Source: Sphingomonas sp. NFR15 (GTDB lineage Bacteria > Pseudomonadota > Alphaproteobacteria > Sphingomonadales > Sphingomonadaceae). From it: a DNA stretch of 64,000 nucleotides. Position 1 is the first letter of the stretch; each line of letters starts with the position of its first letter. Below the pieces are notes generated by a model. That model was not told the DNA's origin. It did no database searches and saw nothing but the letters and a program-made list of their open reading frames with translations. Both the position numbers and the translations under genes were made by a program. The stretch covers positions 62,001-126,000 of the forward strand of contig NZ_FMWX01000004.1 of assembly GCF_900103265.1 (NCBI RefSeq), written 5' to 3'. Positions 36,333 through 48,136 of the stretch are shown in pieces.

Positions 36333-38542
36333 TTCTCCGGTCGGACGATCTGCGTCGAGTTTCTGACCACGGGCACGCCGATGCGCGGGTCTTCGATGTT
36401 GCCGGGCACGGGCGCGCTCGGGATCGGCGGCGCGGCGCCCATGTAATCGCGCACCAGCTCGTCGATCGAGGGCTCATCCACCGGGTTCTGCTGGCCCTGC
36501 TGGAGCCGCAGATAGCCGTAGCGCTGCGAGGTGAGCCGCTGCGTGTCCTCGGGCGTGCGCAGCACGGTCGGGCGGATGAAGATCATCAGATTGGTCTTGG
36601 TGCGCTGCTTCGCCTTGGAGCGGAACAACTGGCCGAGCGCGGGAATGTCGCCGAGCAGGGGCACCTTCTCGATCGTGCGGCGCTCATCGTCGCTGAGCAG
36701 GCCGCCGATGATCGCGATCTGGCCGTCATCGACCGTCATCGTCGTCTCGACCTCACGCTTGTTGAGGATCAAATCGCTATTGTCGCTGGAGACCGGACCG
36801 GCAACCGAACTGACCTGCTGGTGAAGGATCAGCTTGATCGACCCGCTCGAATTGACCTGCGGGCGGACCTGCAACTGGATGCCGACATTCTCGCGCTGGA
36901 CCGTGCGGAAGGCATTGTCGAAATTCTGGCTGAGCGCCTGGCCCGTCGTGATCGGAATCTCCTGGCCGACGAGGATGCGCGCTTCCTGATTGTCGAGCGT
37001 GGTCAGCGACGGGGCTTGCAGCAGGTTCGACGTGGTGTCGGACTTCACCGCATTGATGATCGCGCCGAAGATCGCGTTCTTGCCGATGTTGGTGACGCCG
37101 CCGCCGAACCCGCCGGTCGCGCCGAGGATCGAGGTGAGCGCCGACTGGGCGAGCGCGTCGCTCACCGCATTGTTGGTGGTGGTGACGGTGGTGTTGCCGT
37201 TGACGGTGGTCGTGGTGGTGTTGAGCGACCGCGCGCCGACCGCGCCCGCGATCGTCAGCAGATTGGGCGCGGAGTTGCTGTAGCTGGTCGCGAAGGTGGG
37301 GATGCCGCTGCCGGGCAGGCCGGCGAGCAGGAACTGCACCCCGAGCTTGCTCGCGGTCGCATCCGACACTTCCGCGACGATCGCCTCGACGAGCACCTGC
37401 TCACGCCGCGTATCGAGCTGGCGCACGACTTCGGACAATTGCCGCTGCACCTCGGCCGGCGCGGCGATGACGATCGCATTGGCGCCGGCGAAGCGCGTGA
37501 CGACCGCGGCGGTCTTGCCGCCCTCGGCGGTGACGGCGGCCTGGGCCGGCGCGGTGCCGGTCTGCACCGGCTGGCTTTGCGGGGGTACGATGTTGGTGTT
37601 GGGCGATCCCGCGCCGAAGCCGTTCGACCCGCCGCCGCCGGTGCCGCCGAACGTCGATTGCGAAAGCTGCTGGGTCTGCACCGGCGTCGGCGCCTGGCCG
37701 ACGAGCTGCTGGAGCACGGGCAGCAATTGCTCGGCATCGGCATTTTCGAGGAAGACCACCTTGATCTCGGTGCCGTTCTTGGCGCGCGCATCGAGATCCT
37801 GCGCGACCGCCGCCAGCCGCGCGACGCTCGCCGCGTCGCCGCGCAGCGCGACCGCGTTCGAACTGGTGACCGCGACGACGCTCACCGCCGACGGGCTGCC
37901 GGGTTGCGCCGACCCGCCGGCCCCGCTCCCCTGCCCGGTGAGTGCCTGGAGCGCGCTCGCGATCTCGCGCGCGCCGGCGTTCTTGAGCGCGATCACGCGC
38001 GTGGCCGCGGTGTCCGTGTCGATCCGGCGCAGCACCTCGCGCACGCGGCGCACATTGTCGGCGAAATCGACGATGACGACCGAATTGCCGCCGCGATTTG
38101 CCGTGACCGAACCCTGCGTACTGACGAGGCCGCGCACCGTATCGACCGCCGAGGCGGCGTCGATCGAGCGCAGCCGGACGATTTCGGTGACGAGGCTGTT
38201 GCGCGCCGCGCCGCCGGTTCCGACCCGGCTCGGCTGCGACGCGGCATTGTCGATCGGCTGGATGCGGAACGCGCCGTTCGAGGTCGGCACCGCGACGAGG
38301 CCGTTGGCGCGCAACGTCGAGAGGAACACTTCGAAATATTCGGAGCGGGTGAGTGGCCGGTCTGTGACGACCGTCACCTTCCCCTGCACACGCGCGTCGA
38401 TGATGAAGGTCCGGCCGGTCACGCGCGCGGCATCGGCGATGAAGGCGCGGACATCGGCGTCGCGCACGTTCATCGTCGTCTGCGCGGCAATCGGGCCGGC
38501 GCAGGCGAGCGCGAGCAAGGGAGCGAGAATCAGTTTCTTCAT
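36329..38542 (-). CDS. gspD: Type II secretion secretin D
   Basis: 737 aa. Signal peptide ending PIAAQ, N0-N3 periplasmic domains, then the secretin core (VPLLGDIPALGQLFR, LMIFIRPTVL). The linker near the middle is Gly/Gln-rich. It forms the outer-membrane channel. Overlaps gspC by 4 nt. Confidence 0.95.
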   Translation of the reverse strand: MKKLILAPLLALACAGPIAAQTTMNVRDADVRAFIADAARVTGRTFIIDARVQGKVTVVTDRPLTRSEYFEVFLSTLRANGLVAVPTSNGAFRIQPIDNAASQPSRVGTGGAARNSLVTEIVRLRSIDAASAVDTVRGLVSTQGSVTANRGGNSVVIVDFADNVRRVREVLRRIDTDTAATRVIALKNAGAREIASALQALTGQGSGAGGSAQPGSPSAVSVVAVTSSNAVALRGDAASVARLAAVAQDLDARAKNGTEIKVVFLENADAEQLLPVLQQLVGQAPTPVQTQQLSQSTFGGTGGGGSNGFGAGSPNTNIVPPQSQPVQTGTAPAQAAVTAEGGKTAAVVTRFAGANAIVIAAPAEVQRQLSEVVRQLDTRREQVLVEAIVAEVSDATASKLGVQFLLAGLPGSGIPTFATSYSNSAPNLLTIAGAVGARSLNTTTTTVNGNTTVTTTNNAVSDALAQSALTSILGATGGFGGGVTNIGKNAIFGAIINAVKSDTTSNLLQAPSLTTLDNQEARILVGQEIPITTGQALSQNFDNAFRTVQRENVGIQLQVRPQVNSSGSIKLILHQQVSSVAGPVSSDNSDLILNKREVETTMTVDDGQIAIIGGLLSDDERRTIEKVPLLGDIPALGQLFRSKAKQRTKTNLMIFIRPTVLRTPEDTQRLTSQRYGYLRLQQGQQNPVDEPSIDELVRDYMGAAPPIPSAPVPGNIEDPRIGVPVVRNSTQIVRPEK

Positions 38543-39363
38543 GGACCTGCTATCGTGATGGCGAGCGGCAGGGTCTGGTCGCCCCGTTCGACCGTGACCG
38601 AGAGTGTGCCGCCCCCGGCGAATTGACCGCCGAGACGTTCGAGATCGCCCGCTCCGCCGACCGGCCGCCCGTTGATCGCGGTGACGACGTCGCCGTCGCG
38701 GAGCCCCGCCTGGCGGAACGCGGTCGCGCCGCCCTGCGGGCGCACGACGAGGCCGCTGACCCGGCCGCCATCGACACGCGGGATGATGCCGGTCTCGGCG
38801 CGAAGCTGCGAAAGTGTCAGCCCCGCCGCCGGCGCACCGGGCGCGAGCAGCGGTGCGGATGGGGGCGGGGGCGGCGGCGCGGCGCCGGCATCGCCCTGGG
38901 CGAGGAACAGATCCTCGACCGCGCCGCCCCGGTCGATCGTGACATGATCGAACGCGACCGCCTTGAGCGTCGCGCCGGGCGCGACCTCCTGCCCGACCGC
39001 GATGCTCTTCTGCACGCCGTCCGGCCCGGCGATGATCGCCGAGCCGCCGCCCATCGCGCCGTCGATCCGCGTGCCGAACAATGTCAATTCGAGCGACGTG
39101 ACGGTCGCTGGCTGCGCGTCGTCGCCCGAGAGGCGGAAGAACGGATCGAAGCCGCGCAGCACGTCGCCCGGCGCGCCGGGCACCGAGACTCCCGCCGGCC
39201 GCCAGTCACCGAGCGGGGCGACCGGGGTGACGACCGCCCACGCCAGCCGCGCGCATTGCACCGCCAGCACCGCGATCAGCGCCAGCTCGGCCGCCGAATA
39301 GACCGTGACCCGCGGTAGCCGGCGCGACAGCGCCCGTGCGCGCGGATCGAGAACCAATCGCAT
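38539..39363 (-). CDS. gspC: Type II secretion protein C
   Basis: 274 aa from ATG 39363. One transmembrane helix (AAELALIAVLAVQCARLAWA), a homology-region domain for secretin binding, a proline-rich linker, and a C-terminal PDZ-like region (FRQAGLRDGDVVTAINGRPV). First gene of the gsp operon. Confidence 0.92.
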   Translation of the reverse strand: MRLVLDPRARALSRRLPRVTVYSAAELALIAVLAVQCARLAWAVVTPVAPLGDWRPAGVSVPGAPGDVLRGFDPFFRLSGDDAQPATVTSLELTLFGTRIDGAMGGGSAIIAGPDGVQKSIAVGQEVAPGATLKAVAFDHVTIDRGGAVEDLFLAQGDAGAAPPPPPPSAPLLAPGAPAAGLTLSQLRAETGIIPRVDGGRVSGLVVRPQGGATAFRQAGLRDGDVVTAINGRPVGGAGDLERLGGQFAGGGTLSVTVERGDQTLPLAITIAGP

Positions 39364-39484
39364 TCTGAACAGACCACCCCGGCAACCGTGCGCACCCGCT
39401 AGGAAAGATGTGTTACAGTCACAGGTCGGTCGTGTGAACCTTTTCCGCACGCGCTGCGGCGGCGGATCACCATGCCGTTCGGCA

Positions 39485-39559
39485 TGGTGGGCGCGACAGG
39501 GATTGAACCTGTGACCCCACCCGTGTGAAGGGTGTGCTCTACCGCTGAGCTACGCGCCC
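39485..39559 (-). tRNA. tRNA-Val (CAC), CCA encoded
   Basis: Cloverleaf on the minus strand: acceptor GGGCGCG / CGCGCCC, discriminator A, CCA encoded; anticodon stem CACCC / GGGTG with loop TTCACAC (anticodon CAC). Confidence 0.95.
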
Positions 39560-39613
39560 ATCGCCTCTACCCCGGTGGGGCCGCGATGCTTCATCGGCTT
39601 TCGCCAACGAAAT

Positions 39614-39634
39614 AGGGCGGCTCGCCGCCGCCCT
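39614..39634 (-). terminator. Hairpin downstream of the HU gene
   Basis: AGGGCGGC-TCGCC-GCCGCCCT about 60 bp past the HU stop, in the minus direction followed by ATTTCG. A weak terminator candidate. Confidence 0.4.
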
Positions 39635-39696
39635 GTTCCGTGCCTCTTAAGACAGGCCATCGGGGCTTGTCCAGCCCCTCCGGCACATTCCCGTCG

Positions 39697-39969
39697 TCAG
39701 TTCACCGAATCCTTGAGGCCCTTGCCCGCCTTGAACTTGGGCTGCGACGACGCCTTGATCGTCATCGGCTCGCCGGTGCGCGGGTTGCGGCCGGTCGATG
39801 CCTTGCGCTTGCTCACCGAAAACGTCCCGAAACCCACCAGACGCACCTCGTCGCCCTTCTTCAACGCCTCGGAGATCGCGTCGAACACAGCCTCGACCGC
39901 CTTGCTCGCATCACCCTTGCCGAGACCGGATGCGTCGGCAACCGTGCCGATCAACTCCTGCTTGTTCAT
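39697..39969 (-). CDS. hup: DNA-binding protein HU
   Basis: 90 aa, exact HU length. MNKQELI start, the GFGTFSV core and the arm RNPRTGEPMTIKAS with the intercalating Pro. Located downstream of lon as in many proteobacteria. It bends and compacts DNA. Confidence 0.96.
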   Translation of the reverse strand: MNKQELIGTVADASGLGKGDASKAVEAVFDAISEALKKGDEVRLVGFGTFSVSKRKASTGRNPRTGEPMTIKASSQPKFKAGKGLKDSVN

Positions 39970-40081
39970 GCCCGCGGAACCCCCGTTACAATGGAAACTG
40001 ATTCTCGGCTCAAAAAGCCGGTATTCCAGTAACGACAGGCGGGCCGGGGCTGTCAAAGCAATTTGCGTTCAACCCCGACAA

Positions 40082-40114
40082 AACGCGGCGGAATTCCGTC
40101 TCTTCCGCCGCGTT
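40082..40114 (-). terminator. Intrinsic terminator of lon
   Basis: 12-bp stem AACGCGGCGGAA / TTCCGCCGCGTT with a 9-nt loop, directly after the lon stop (40120), followed by TTTTG in the minus direction. Confidence 0.8.
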
Positions 40115-40119
40115 AACGA

Positions 40120-42546
40120 TCAATGTCGACGCTCGCCGCCGATCGGGGCGACGCCCACCGGCGGTTGCGCGGCGAGATCATCCTCCTCGGTCCACGAGAT
40201 CGGCTCGATCGGCGCGGTGAGCGCGAGGCGCAGCACCTCGTCGACATGGCTGACGGGCACGATCTTCAGCCCCGCGCGGATATTGGCCGGGATCTCGGCG
40301 AGATCCTTCTCATTCTCCTGCGGGATCAGCACCGTGGTGATGCCGCCGCGCAGCGCCGCGAGCAGCTTCTCCTTGAGGCCGCCGATCGGCAGCACGCGGC
40401 CACGCAGCGTCACCTCGCCGGTCATCGCCACCTCGCGGCGCACCGCAACACCGGTGAGGGTCGAGACGATCGAGGTGACGATGCCCACGCCCGCCGACGG
40501 ACCATCCTTGGGCACGGCACCCTCGGGCAGGTGGATGTGGATGTCCTTGCGCGCGAACAGGCTCGGCTTGATGCCGTAGCTGGGCGACCGCGCCTTGACG
40601 AAGCTGAACGCCGTCTCGATCGACTCCTTCATCACGTCGCCGAGCTTGCCGGTCACTTTGGCGGCGCCCTTGCCCGGCACGGTGACGCTCTCGATGGTCA
40701 GCAACTCGCCGCCCACCTCGGTCCAGGCGAGACCAGTGACGGCACCGATCTGATTCTCCTCTTCCCCGAGGCCGTGACGATATTTCTTCACGCCCGCGAA
40801 GTCGGCGATGTTGTCGGGCGTGATCGTGACGGTCTCGTCCTTGCCTTCGAGAATGCGGCGCAGGGCCTTGCGCGCGAGCTTGGCGATCTCGCGTTCCAGC
40901 GTGCGCACCCCCGCCTCTCGCGTGTAATATTGGATCAGCGCGCGCAGCCCTTCGGTGGTGAGCGTGAACTCACCGTCCTTGAGCCCGTGCGCCTCGATCT
41001 GCTTGCCGATCAGGTGACGCTCGGCGATCTCGACCTTCTCGTCCTCGGTATAGCCTTCGAGCCGGATGATCTCCATGCGGTCGAGCAGCGGCTGCGGCAG
41101 GTTGAGCGTGTTTGCGGTCGTCACGAACATCACGTCCGACAGATCGATGTCGATCTCCAGATAATGGTCGTTGAACTTGCTGTTCTGCTCGGGATCGAGC
41201 ACCTCAAGCAGCGCCGAGGCCGGGTCGCCGCGGAAATCCTGGCCAAGCTTGTCGATTTCGTCGAGCAGGAACAGCGGGTTGCTGGTGCCGGCCTTCTTGA
41301 GATTGGTCACGATCTTGCCCGGCAGCGAGCCGATATACGTGCGGCGGTGGCCGCGAATTTCCGCTTCGTCGCGGACCCCGCCCAAAGACTGGCGGATGAA
41401 CTCGCGCCCGGTCGCCTTGGCGATCGACTTGCCGAGGCTGGTCTTGCCGACGCCGGGCGGCCCGACGAGGCACAGGATCGGCCCCTTCAGCTTGTTGGTG
41501 CGCGCCTGCACCGCGAGATATTCAATGATCCGATCCTTGACCTTCTCCAGCGCATAATGGTCCTCGTCGAGCACCGCCTGCGCCGCCGAGATGTCGCGCT
41601 TGATCTTGGACTTCTTGCCCCACGGCAGGCCGAGCAGCACGTCGAGATAGTTGCGCACGACGGTCGCTTCGGCGCTCATCGGCGCCATCGTCTTGAGCTT
41701 CTTGAGCTCGGCGGTCGCCTTGGTGCGCGCTTCCTTCGAGAGCTTGAGCGTCGCGATCTTCTGGGTCAGCTCGGCGATCTCGTCACCCTCGCCTTCCTCG
41801 CCCTCGTTGCCGAGTTCGCGCTGGATCGCCTTCAACTGCTCGTTGAGGTAATATTCGCGTTGGGTCTTCTCCATCTGGCGCTTGACCCGGCTCTTGATCT
41901 TCTTCTCGACCTGGAGGACGCCGAGCTCGCCTTCCATGAAGGCGAACACCATCTCCAGCCGCTTGGCCGGGTCGGTCTCCACCAGCAAAGCCTGCTTGTC
42001 CGACACCTTGACCGAGATGTTGGCCGCGACCGAGTCGGCGAGCTGGCTCGGCTCCTCGATCTCGCTCAATTGTACTGCGGTTTCCGCCGGCAGCTTGCGG
42101 TTGAGCTTGGCGTAATTCTCGAACTGATCGATCACCGAGCGCATCAGCGCGGCGACCTCATGCGTCACCTGCTTCTCCGCCTCGGCGAGATCGTCGGCGC
42201 CGGCATCACCCTCCAGCAGATCGACCGAGGCGGTCAGATGGCCCTCGGACGTTGCGAGATCGCTGAACTTCGCACGCTTCTTGCCCTCGACCAGCACGCG
42301 CACCGTGCCATCGGGCAGCTTGAGCAATTGCAGCACGGTGGCGGTGACACCGATGTCGTAGAGGTCGTCGCGATCGGGGTCGTCCTCGGCCGGATCGAGC
42401 TGCGCGACCAGGAAAATCTCCTTGTCGGCGGCCATCGCCGCTTCCAGCGCCGCGACCGACTTGTCGCGGCCGACGAACAGCGGCACGATCATGTGCGGGA
42501 AGACAACGATGTCACGTAGCGGCAGAACAGGGTAGATTTGGGTCAT
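40120..42546 (-). CDS. lon: ATP-dependent protease Lon
   Basis: 808 aa. N-terminal substrate domain, AAA+ Walker [13 protein letters not shown], and the Ser-Lys protease dyad S684 (GPSAGVG) and K727 (GGLKEK). Start [17 protein letters not shown] is the family N-terminus. It degrades misfolded and regulatory proteins. Confidence 0.96.
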   Translation of the reverse strand: MTQIYPVLPLRDIVVFPHMIVPLFVGRDKSVAALEAAMAADKEIFLVAQLDPAEDDPDRDDLYDIGVTATVLQLLKLPDGTVRVLVEGKKRAKFSDLATSEGHLTASVDLLEGDAGADDLAEAEKQVTHEVAALMRSVIDQFENYAKLNRKLPAETAVQLSEIEEPSQLADSVAANISVKVSDKQALLVETDPAKRLEMVFAFMEGELGVLQVEKKIKSRVKRQMEKTQREYYLNEQLKAIQRELGNEGEEGEGDEIAELTQKIATLKLSKEARTKATAELKKLKTMAPMSAEATVVRNYLDVLLGLPWGKKSKIKRDISAAQAVLDEDHYALEKVKDRIIEYLAVQARTNKLKGPILCLVGPPGVGKTSLGKSIAKATGREFIRQSLGGVRDEAEIRGHRRTYIGSLPGKIVTNLKKAGTSNPLFLLDEIDKLGQDFRGDPASALLEVLDPEQNSKFNDHYLEIDIDLSDVMFVTTANTLNLPQPLLDRMEIIRLEGYTEDEKVEIAERHLIGKQIEAHGLKDGEFTLTTEGLRALIQYYTREAGVRTLEREIAKLARKALRRILEGKDETVTITPDNIADFAGVKKYRHGLGEEENQIGAVTGLAWTEVGGELLTIESVTVPGKGAAKVTGKLGDVMKESIETAFSFVKARSPSYGIKPSLFARKDIHIHLPEGAVPKDGPSAGVGIVTSIVSTLTGVAVRREVAMTGEVTLRGRVLPIGGLKEKLLAALRGGITTVLIPQENEKDLAEIPANIRAGLKIVPVSHVDEVLRLALTAPIEPISWTEEDDLAAQPPVGVAPIGGERRH

Positions 42547-42588
42547 GGAAACTCCGGGGAACGCGAACGACGCGCCTTGTTCTTCCTT

Positions 42589-42615
42589 ATATGGTGTGTG
42601 CGCGCTTTCCATCAA
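42589..42615 (-). promoter_or_regulatory. Putative sigma-32-like promoter of lon
   Basis: Read on the minus strand: TTGATG at 42610-42615, a 15-bp spacer, then CCATAT at 42589-42594, similar to heat-shock promoters (TTGAA...CCATxT), 42 bp before the lon ATG. Confidence 0.35.
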
Positions 42616-42639
42616 TCGCCGTTCGCCGATGAACGGGGC

Positions 42640-44355
42640 ATGAGGATACCCACCGCGGTCCTGCCGGCGGCGGCGCTGCTGCTCGGCGCGGCCGATCTGC
42701 CCGGTCCGGGCGAACCCGCACTGACACCGCAGACCGCGCGTTCGGGCGGCCCGATCGACCCGGAGCAGGCGAAACTGTCTTTCGACGCGGCCGATCTGCG
42801 ATTCGAAGTGTTCCCAGAAGCGGAGCGGATCGCCGGCGTGGCGACGCTGAGCTTCACCGCGCGCGCGCCGCTCGATCGGTTGCTGATCGATCTCGACCGC
42901 AACCTGCCGGTCAGTGCGGTCGCGATCGACGGCGTGGCGCTACCGGCGCGCGCCTGGAGCAACCCGGAGGGCAAGCTCACGATCACGCTGCCGCATCGCG
43001 TGGCGGCGGGCGGGCGGGTGAGCGCGCGCATCACCTACGCAGGCACACCGCATGTCGCGGTGAAGGCGCCGTGGGACGACGGCTTCGTCTGGGCCAAGAC
43101 CCCCGACGGCCACCCGTGGGTGGCGACCACCGCCGAAGGCAATGGCTGCGACCTGTTCTGGCCGTGCCTCGACTTCCCGACCGGGCGGCCTGGCGTCGCG
43201 ACGCTGCACATCACCGTGCCTGCGGGCCTGAAGGCGCCCTCCAACGGCAAATTGCTCGGCGTGGACACGCTCGCCGACGGCCGCACCACCTGGAACTGGC
43301 GCGTCAAACACCCGACGACCTACGGCATCGCGCTCAACGTCGGCCCCTATGAGCAACTCTCGGGCAGCTACAAGAGCCGCTTCGGCAACACGATCCCGCT
43401 CTTCTACTGGTACCTGCCCGGCGAGGACACGCAGGCGCGCGCGCTGTTCGCCGAGTTCGCGCCGACGCTCGACTTCTTCGAAAGCGAGATCGGCCCCTAC
43501 CCCTTCGGCGACGAAAAGCTCGGCGTGGTCGAGACCCCGCACAAGGGCATGGAGCACCAGACGATCAACGCCTATGGCAACGGCTATGCCAAGGCGCCGG
43601 AGGGTTTCGACTGGCTGTTCCAGCACGAGCTCGCGCACGAATGGTTCGGCAACCAGCTTTCCGCGCGCGACTGGGACGATTTCTGGCTGCACGAAGGCTA
43701 TGCGACCTACATGCAGCCGTTCTACGGCCTGTGGCGCGAGGGCGATGCCCGCTACGCGACGATGCTCGACGACCAGCGCAACAAGATCACCAATCTGCGG
43801 CCGATGGTTTCGGGCGCGTCCCGCACCGAAGAGGATGTCTACCGGATCGATCGCGGCGGCCCGGGGCAGGACATCTATTACAAGGGCGCGTGGATGCTCC
43901 ACACCTTGCGCTGGCTGATCGGCGACCGCGCGTTTCGCGATGTGACCCGGCTGGCGGTCTATGGGCGGAGCGATCCCAAGCCGGGCAATTTCACCCCGCG
44001 TTTCGTGACGAGCGCCGACTATCAGGCGATCGTCACGCGCGTGACCGGCAAGGATTACGGTTGGTTCTTCGACGTCTATTTGCGCCAGGCCGCGCTGCCC
44101 GATCTGCTGAGCGAGCGGCGTGACGGCGCGCTGAACCTGCATTGGGCGGCACCGGGCGGGCGGCCCTTCCCGATGCCGTTGGCGGTGCGGGTCGCCGGGC
44201 GGACGGTCCGGCTGGCGATGGCGAATGGCACCGGCCGCATCGCGGTGGCCGCCGGCGCGCATGTCGTGATCGACCCCGACGCGCGGGTGTTGCGGCGCTC
44301 GGCGGCGGTGGAGGCGTATCAAGCGTGGCGGGACGCGCAGCGCAAGGCGCAGTGA
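42640..44355 (+). CDS. M1 family metallopeptidase
   Basis: 571 aa. Signal peptide of about 19 residues. Zinc site H329-E330-x2-H333-x18-E352 in HELAHEWFG...WLHEG; the exopeptidase GxMEN motif is GMEHQT here, so N-terminal recognition may differ. Aminopeptidase N-like. It is divergent from lon. A divergent periplasmic peptidase is plausible. Confidence 0.9.
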   Translation: MRIPTAVLPAAALLLGAADLPGPGEPALTPQTARSGGPIDPEQAKLSFDAADLRFEVFPEAERIAGVATLSFTARAPLDRLLIDLDRNLPVSAVAIDGVALPARAWSNPEGKLTITLPHRVAAGGRVSARITYAGTPHVAVKAPWDDGFVWAKTPDGHPWVATTAEGNGCDLFWPCLDFPTGRPGVATLHITVPAGLKAPSNGKLLGVDTLADGRTTWNWRVKHPTTYGIALNVGPYEQLSGSYKSRFGNTIPLFYWYLPGEDTQARALFAEFAPTLDFFESEIGPYPFGDEKLGVVETPHKGMEHQTINAYGNGYAKAPEGFDWLFQHELAHEWFGNQLSARDWDDFWLHEGYATYMQPFYGLWREGDARYATMLDDQRNKITNLRPMVSGASRTEEDVYRIDRGGPGQDIYYKGAWMLHTLRWLIGDRAFRDVTRLAVYGRSDPKPGNFTPRFVTSADYQAIVTRVTGKDYGWFFDVYLRQAALPDLLSERRDGALNLHWAAPGGRPFPMPLAVRVAGRTVRLAMANGTGRIAVAAGAHVVIDPDARVLRRSAAVEAYQAWRDAQRKAQ

Positions 44356-44371
44356 TGCCACTATGTCCCCA

Positions 44372-44547
44372 CCGTTCGCACTGAGCGAAGTCGAAGTGCG
44401 TGCCTTTGAAAGCGGCGCGCTCGTGACACGTGCTTCGACTTCGCTCAGCACGAACGGTGAAGGAGGCTCACGTTTGACTGCCCGCGAACGGTGAAGAAAG
44501 GTGACGTTTCGCCACCCGCCGTTCGTGCTGAGCGAAGTCGAAGCACG
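44372..44547. repeat. Three family B palindromic repeats in a gene gap
   Basis: Units at 44372-44400, 44429-44458 (inverted) and 44520-44547, each based on CGTTCGTGCTGAGCGAAGTC. They fill the 289-bp gap between the M1 peptidase and clpX (convergent). Confidence 0.85.
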
Positions 44548-44588
44548 GATTTCGCGACCCGCGTTGGAGCCGATACCAAGGAAACGAA

Positions 44589-44618
44589 AAGAGCGGCCTG
44601 CGCCGGCAGACCGCTCTT
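44589..44618 (-). terminator. Intrinsic terminator of clpX
   Basis: AAGAGCGG / CCGCTCTT with an inner CTGC / GCAG extension, in the minus direction followed by TTTTCGTTTCC, 26 bp past the clpX stop. Confidence 0.75.
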
Positions 44619-44644
44619 CCAAAGGGCTTCGAAGGCAGGGCGGG

Positions 44645-45913
<1,269 letters not shown>

Positions 45914-46113
45914 AAAATCTCGTGTCCCAATGCCCCTTGTGGGGACGAAAGCATAACAGACTAGGCGCGTTTCCGGCTATCGGGCAATGCCGAATATCGC
46001 TTTGCCCCGGCGGTTACGGCCTGATGAGAGGTGATATGGGCACAGTTTGCGGCGTAACAAGCGGCGCGGCACCGCCCATCCGGGCGGATCATATCCCGAA
46101 CGGACGCGACGCC

Positions 46114-46136
46114 CCGCCGCCGCCAACCGGCGGCGG
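46114..46136 (-). terminator. Hairpin after clpP
   Basis: CCGCCGCC...GGCGGCGG stem with a ~7-nt loop about 20 bp past the clpP stop. It may separate clpP and clpX transcription. Confidence 0.45.
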
Positions 46137-46157
46137 AGCGCCTAGCGACCCCGGTTC

Positions 46158-46865
46158 TCAGGCGGCGGGCAGCGCCGGCGGGGTGGCGCCGTCGTCGGCG
46201 ATCGCCGGGCGCTTGTCGAACACCTGATCGATCAGCCCGAACGCCTTGGCCTCTTCCGCCGACATGAAGTTGTCGCGGTCCATCGCGCGTTCGATCTCCT
46301 CGAGCGTCTTGCCGGTGTATTTGGCGTAGAGCGAGTTGAGGAAATGGCGCATCCGCAGGATCTCGCGCGCCTGGATCTCGATGTCGCTCGCCATGCCCTG
46401 CGCGCCGCCCGAAGGCTGGTGGATCATGATCCGCGAGTTGGTGAGCGCGACGCGCATCCCCGGCTCGCCCGCCGACAACAGGAAGCTGCCCATCGACGCG
46501 GCCTGGCCGATGCAAACCGTGCCGACGCGCGGGCGAATATATTGCATCGTGTCATGGATCGCCATGCCCGCCGTGACGACACCGCCCGGCGAGTTGATAT
46601 ACATGAAGATGTCCTTCTTCGGGTTTTCCGATTCCAGGAACAGAAGCTGGGCGGTGATGATCGAGGCCATGTGATCCTCGACCCCGCCGGTCACGAAGAT
46701 GATCCGCTCGCGCAGCAGCCGCGAATAGATGTCGAAGCTGCGCTCGCCGCGGTTGGATTGCTCGATGACGATGGGAACGAGGCCGGCCTGAGTCGGCTGC
46801 TGGGCGACGAGCCCCGCCGCGCTGAGGGGAGCCATGAAATCGCCGGTGTCGAACGGGTTGCGCAT
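46158..46865 (-). CDS. clpP: ATP-dependent Clp protease proteolytic subunit
   Basis: 235 aa. Catalytic triad S124 (QAASMGSF), H149 (MIHQPSGG), D198, at the family spacing of 25 and 49 residues. ATG 46865 begins [10 protein letters not shown]; an N-terminal extension of the frame runs into a repeat and is not used. Confidence 0.96.
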   Translation of the reverse strand: MRNPFDTGDFMAPLSAAGLVAQQPTQAGLVPIVIEQSNRGERSFDIYSRLLRERIIFVTGGVEDHMASIITAQLLFLESENPKKDIFMYINSPGGVVTAGMAIHDTMQYIRPRVGTVCIGQAASMGSFLLSAGEPGMRVALTNSRIMIHQPSGGAQGMASDIEIQAREILRMRHFLNSLYAKYTGKTLEEIERAMDRDNFMSAEEAKAFGLIDQVFDKRPAIADDGATPPALPAA

Positions 46866-46940
46866 GATGTTCTGTACGTCCTTTATGCCCTTGCGGTCGC
46901 CTACATCGGCACTCCGCCGGGACTTGGCAAGTGTGCCCTG

Positions 46941-47024
46941 CCGTTCGTGCTGAGCGCAGTCGAAGCACGTGTCCAGCACGCCGCGCTGGTTGGCACGCCC
47001 TTCAACAAGCTCAGGGCGAACGGT
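46941..47024. repeat. Family B palindromic repeat upstream of clpP
   Basis: CCGTTCGTGCTGAGCGCAGT (46941 on) and the mirrored CAACAAGCTCAGGGCGAACG (ending 47023). It lies between clpP and the GT2 gene. Confidence 0.85.
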
Positions 47025-47034
47025 ATGTGAAGTT

Positions 47035-48006
47035 TCAGCCCTCGCGCCTCTCAACGCCCGGCGCGCGGTGCGAGAGGTAGGCGAGCCGGCGCATCTCGCG
47101 CCGGCCACGCACTACGGTGTCGAGGATCAGCCCCGCAAACAGGCACAGCGCAGCCAGGATCATCAGGCCGGTCACCATCACCGCGGTCGGCAGGCGGGGC
47201 ACGAGATGCGTGTGCATGTAGGTGATGACGAGCGGTACCGCGAGCAGCAGCCCCAGCAGCGCCAGCACCGCGCCGATCGCGCCGAAGAACAGCACGGGGC
47301 GCTCGATCCGGTACAGCGTTAGGATGGTGCGCAGGATGCGGAAGCCGTCGCGATAGGTGCTGAGCTTGGAGGCCGAGCCTTCGGGCCGCTCGTAATAGGG
47401 TGTCGCCACCTCGGCGACGGGCATGCGCAACTCGAGCGCGTGGACGCTGATCTCGGTCTCGATCTCGAACCCCGCCGAGAGCACGGGGAAGCTCTTGACG
47501 AAGCGGCGCGAGAAGACGCGGTAGCCCGACAGGATATCGGTAAAGCTACGCCCGAACAGCCGCGCGAGCATGCCGGTCAGCACCGCATTGCCGAAGCGGT
47601 GGCCGCGCCGGTACGCCGCTTCGATCTGCGTGATGCGCGCGCCGACGATCATGTCGAGCTGTTCGCCGAGCAACCGTGCGACCATCGCCGGCGCCGAGGC
47701 GGCGTCATAGGTCGCGTCGCCATCCGCCATCACATAGACGTCGGCGTCGACATCCGCGAACATCCGCCGCACCACCGCGCCCTTGCCCTGGATGCGCTCG
47801 GTACGGACGATCGCGCCCGCCGCGCGCGCGACCTCGACGGTGCGGTCGCGGCTGTTGTTGTCGTAGACGTAGATGTCCGCGCCGGGCAGCGCGGCGCGGA
47901 ACCCGGCCACCGTCGCCGCGATCGCGGCTTCCTCGTTATAGCAGGGGAGCAGGACGGCGATGCGGGGTTCTGGCAAGCGCGCCCTCCAGAGGCTGAAGCA
48001 AATCAA
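47035..48006 (-). CDS. GT2 family glycosyltransferase, dolichol-phosphate-mannose-synthase-like
   Basis: 323 aa. Nucleotide-sugar motif [17 protein letters not shown], the DxD-type ADGDATYD, and EIETEIS, typical of polyprenyl-phosphate glycosyltransferases. Two C-terminal hydrophobic segments. It probably transfers a sugar to a lipid carrier. It separates tig from clpP, which is not the usual arrangement. Confidence 0.85.
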   Translation of the reverse strand: MICFSLWRARLPEPRIAVLLPCYNEEAAIAATVAGFRAALPGADIYVYDNNSRDRTVEVARAAGAIVRTERIQGKGAVVRRMFADVDADVYVMADGDATYDAASAPAMVARLLGEQLDMIVGARITQIEAAYRRGHRFGNAVLTGMLARLFGRSFTDILSGYRVFSRRFVKSFPVLSAGFEIETEISVHALELRMPVAEVATPYYERPEGSASKLSTYRDGFRILRTILTLYRIERPVLFFGAIGAVLALLGLLLAVPLVITYMHTHLVPRLPTAVMVTGLMILAALCLFAGLILDTVVRGRREMRRLAYLSHRAPGVERREG

Positions 48007-48043
48007 GCGTCAGGATAATCGAGACGCCGCCCCGACCACAACC

Positions 48044-48071
48044 GTCACCCCGGGAGCGCGTCCGGGGCGAC
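48044..48071 (-). terminator. Hairpin between tig and the GT2 gene
   Basis: GTCACCCCGGG / TCCGGGGCGAC arms about a 6-nt centre, roughly 65 bp past the tig stop on the minus strand. Confidence 0.4.
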
Positions 48072-48136
48072 CAGAGTCCCGACGGTAAAGCGCCTACCCC
48101 GCCCGCACGTAAATATGCAGGCGGGGCTGTCGGGGC

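Noticed and set aside
40123..42519. 798-codon plus-strand frame opposite lon
   Set aside because: Antisense shadow of Lon; composition typical of GC-rich antisense frames and no domain signature.
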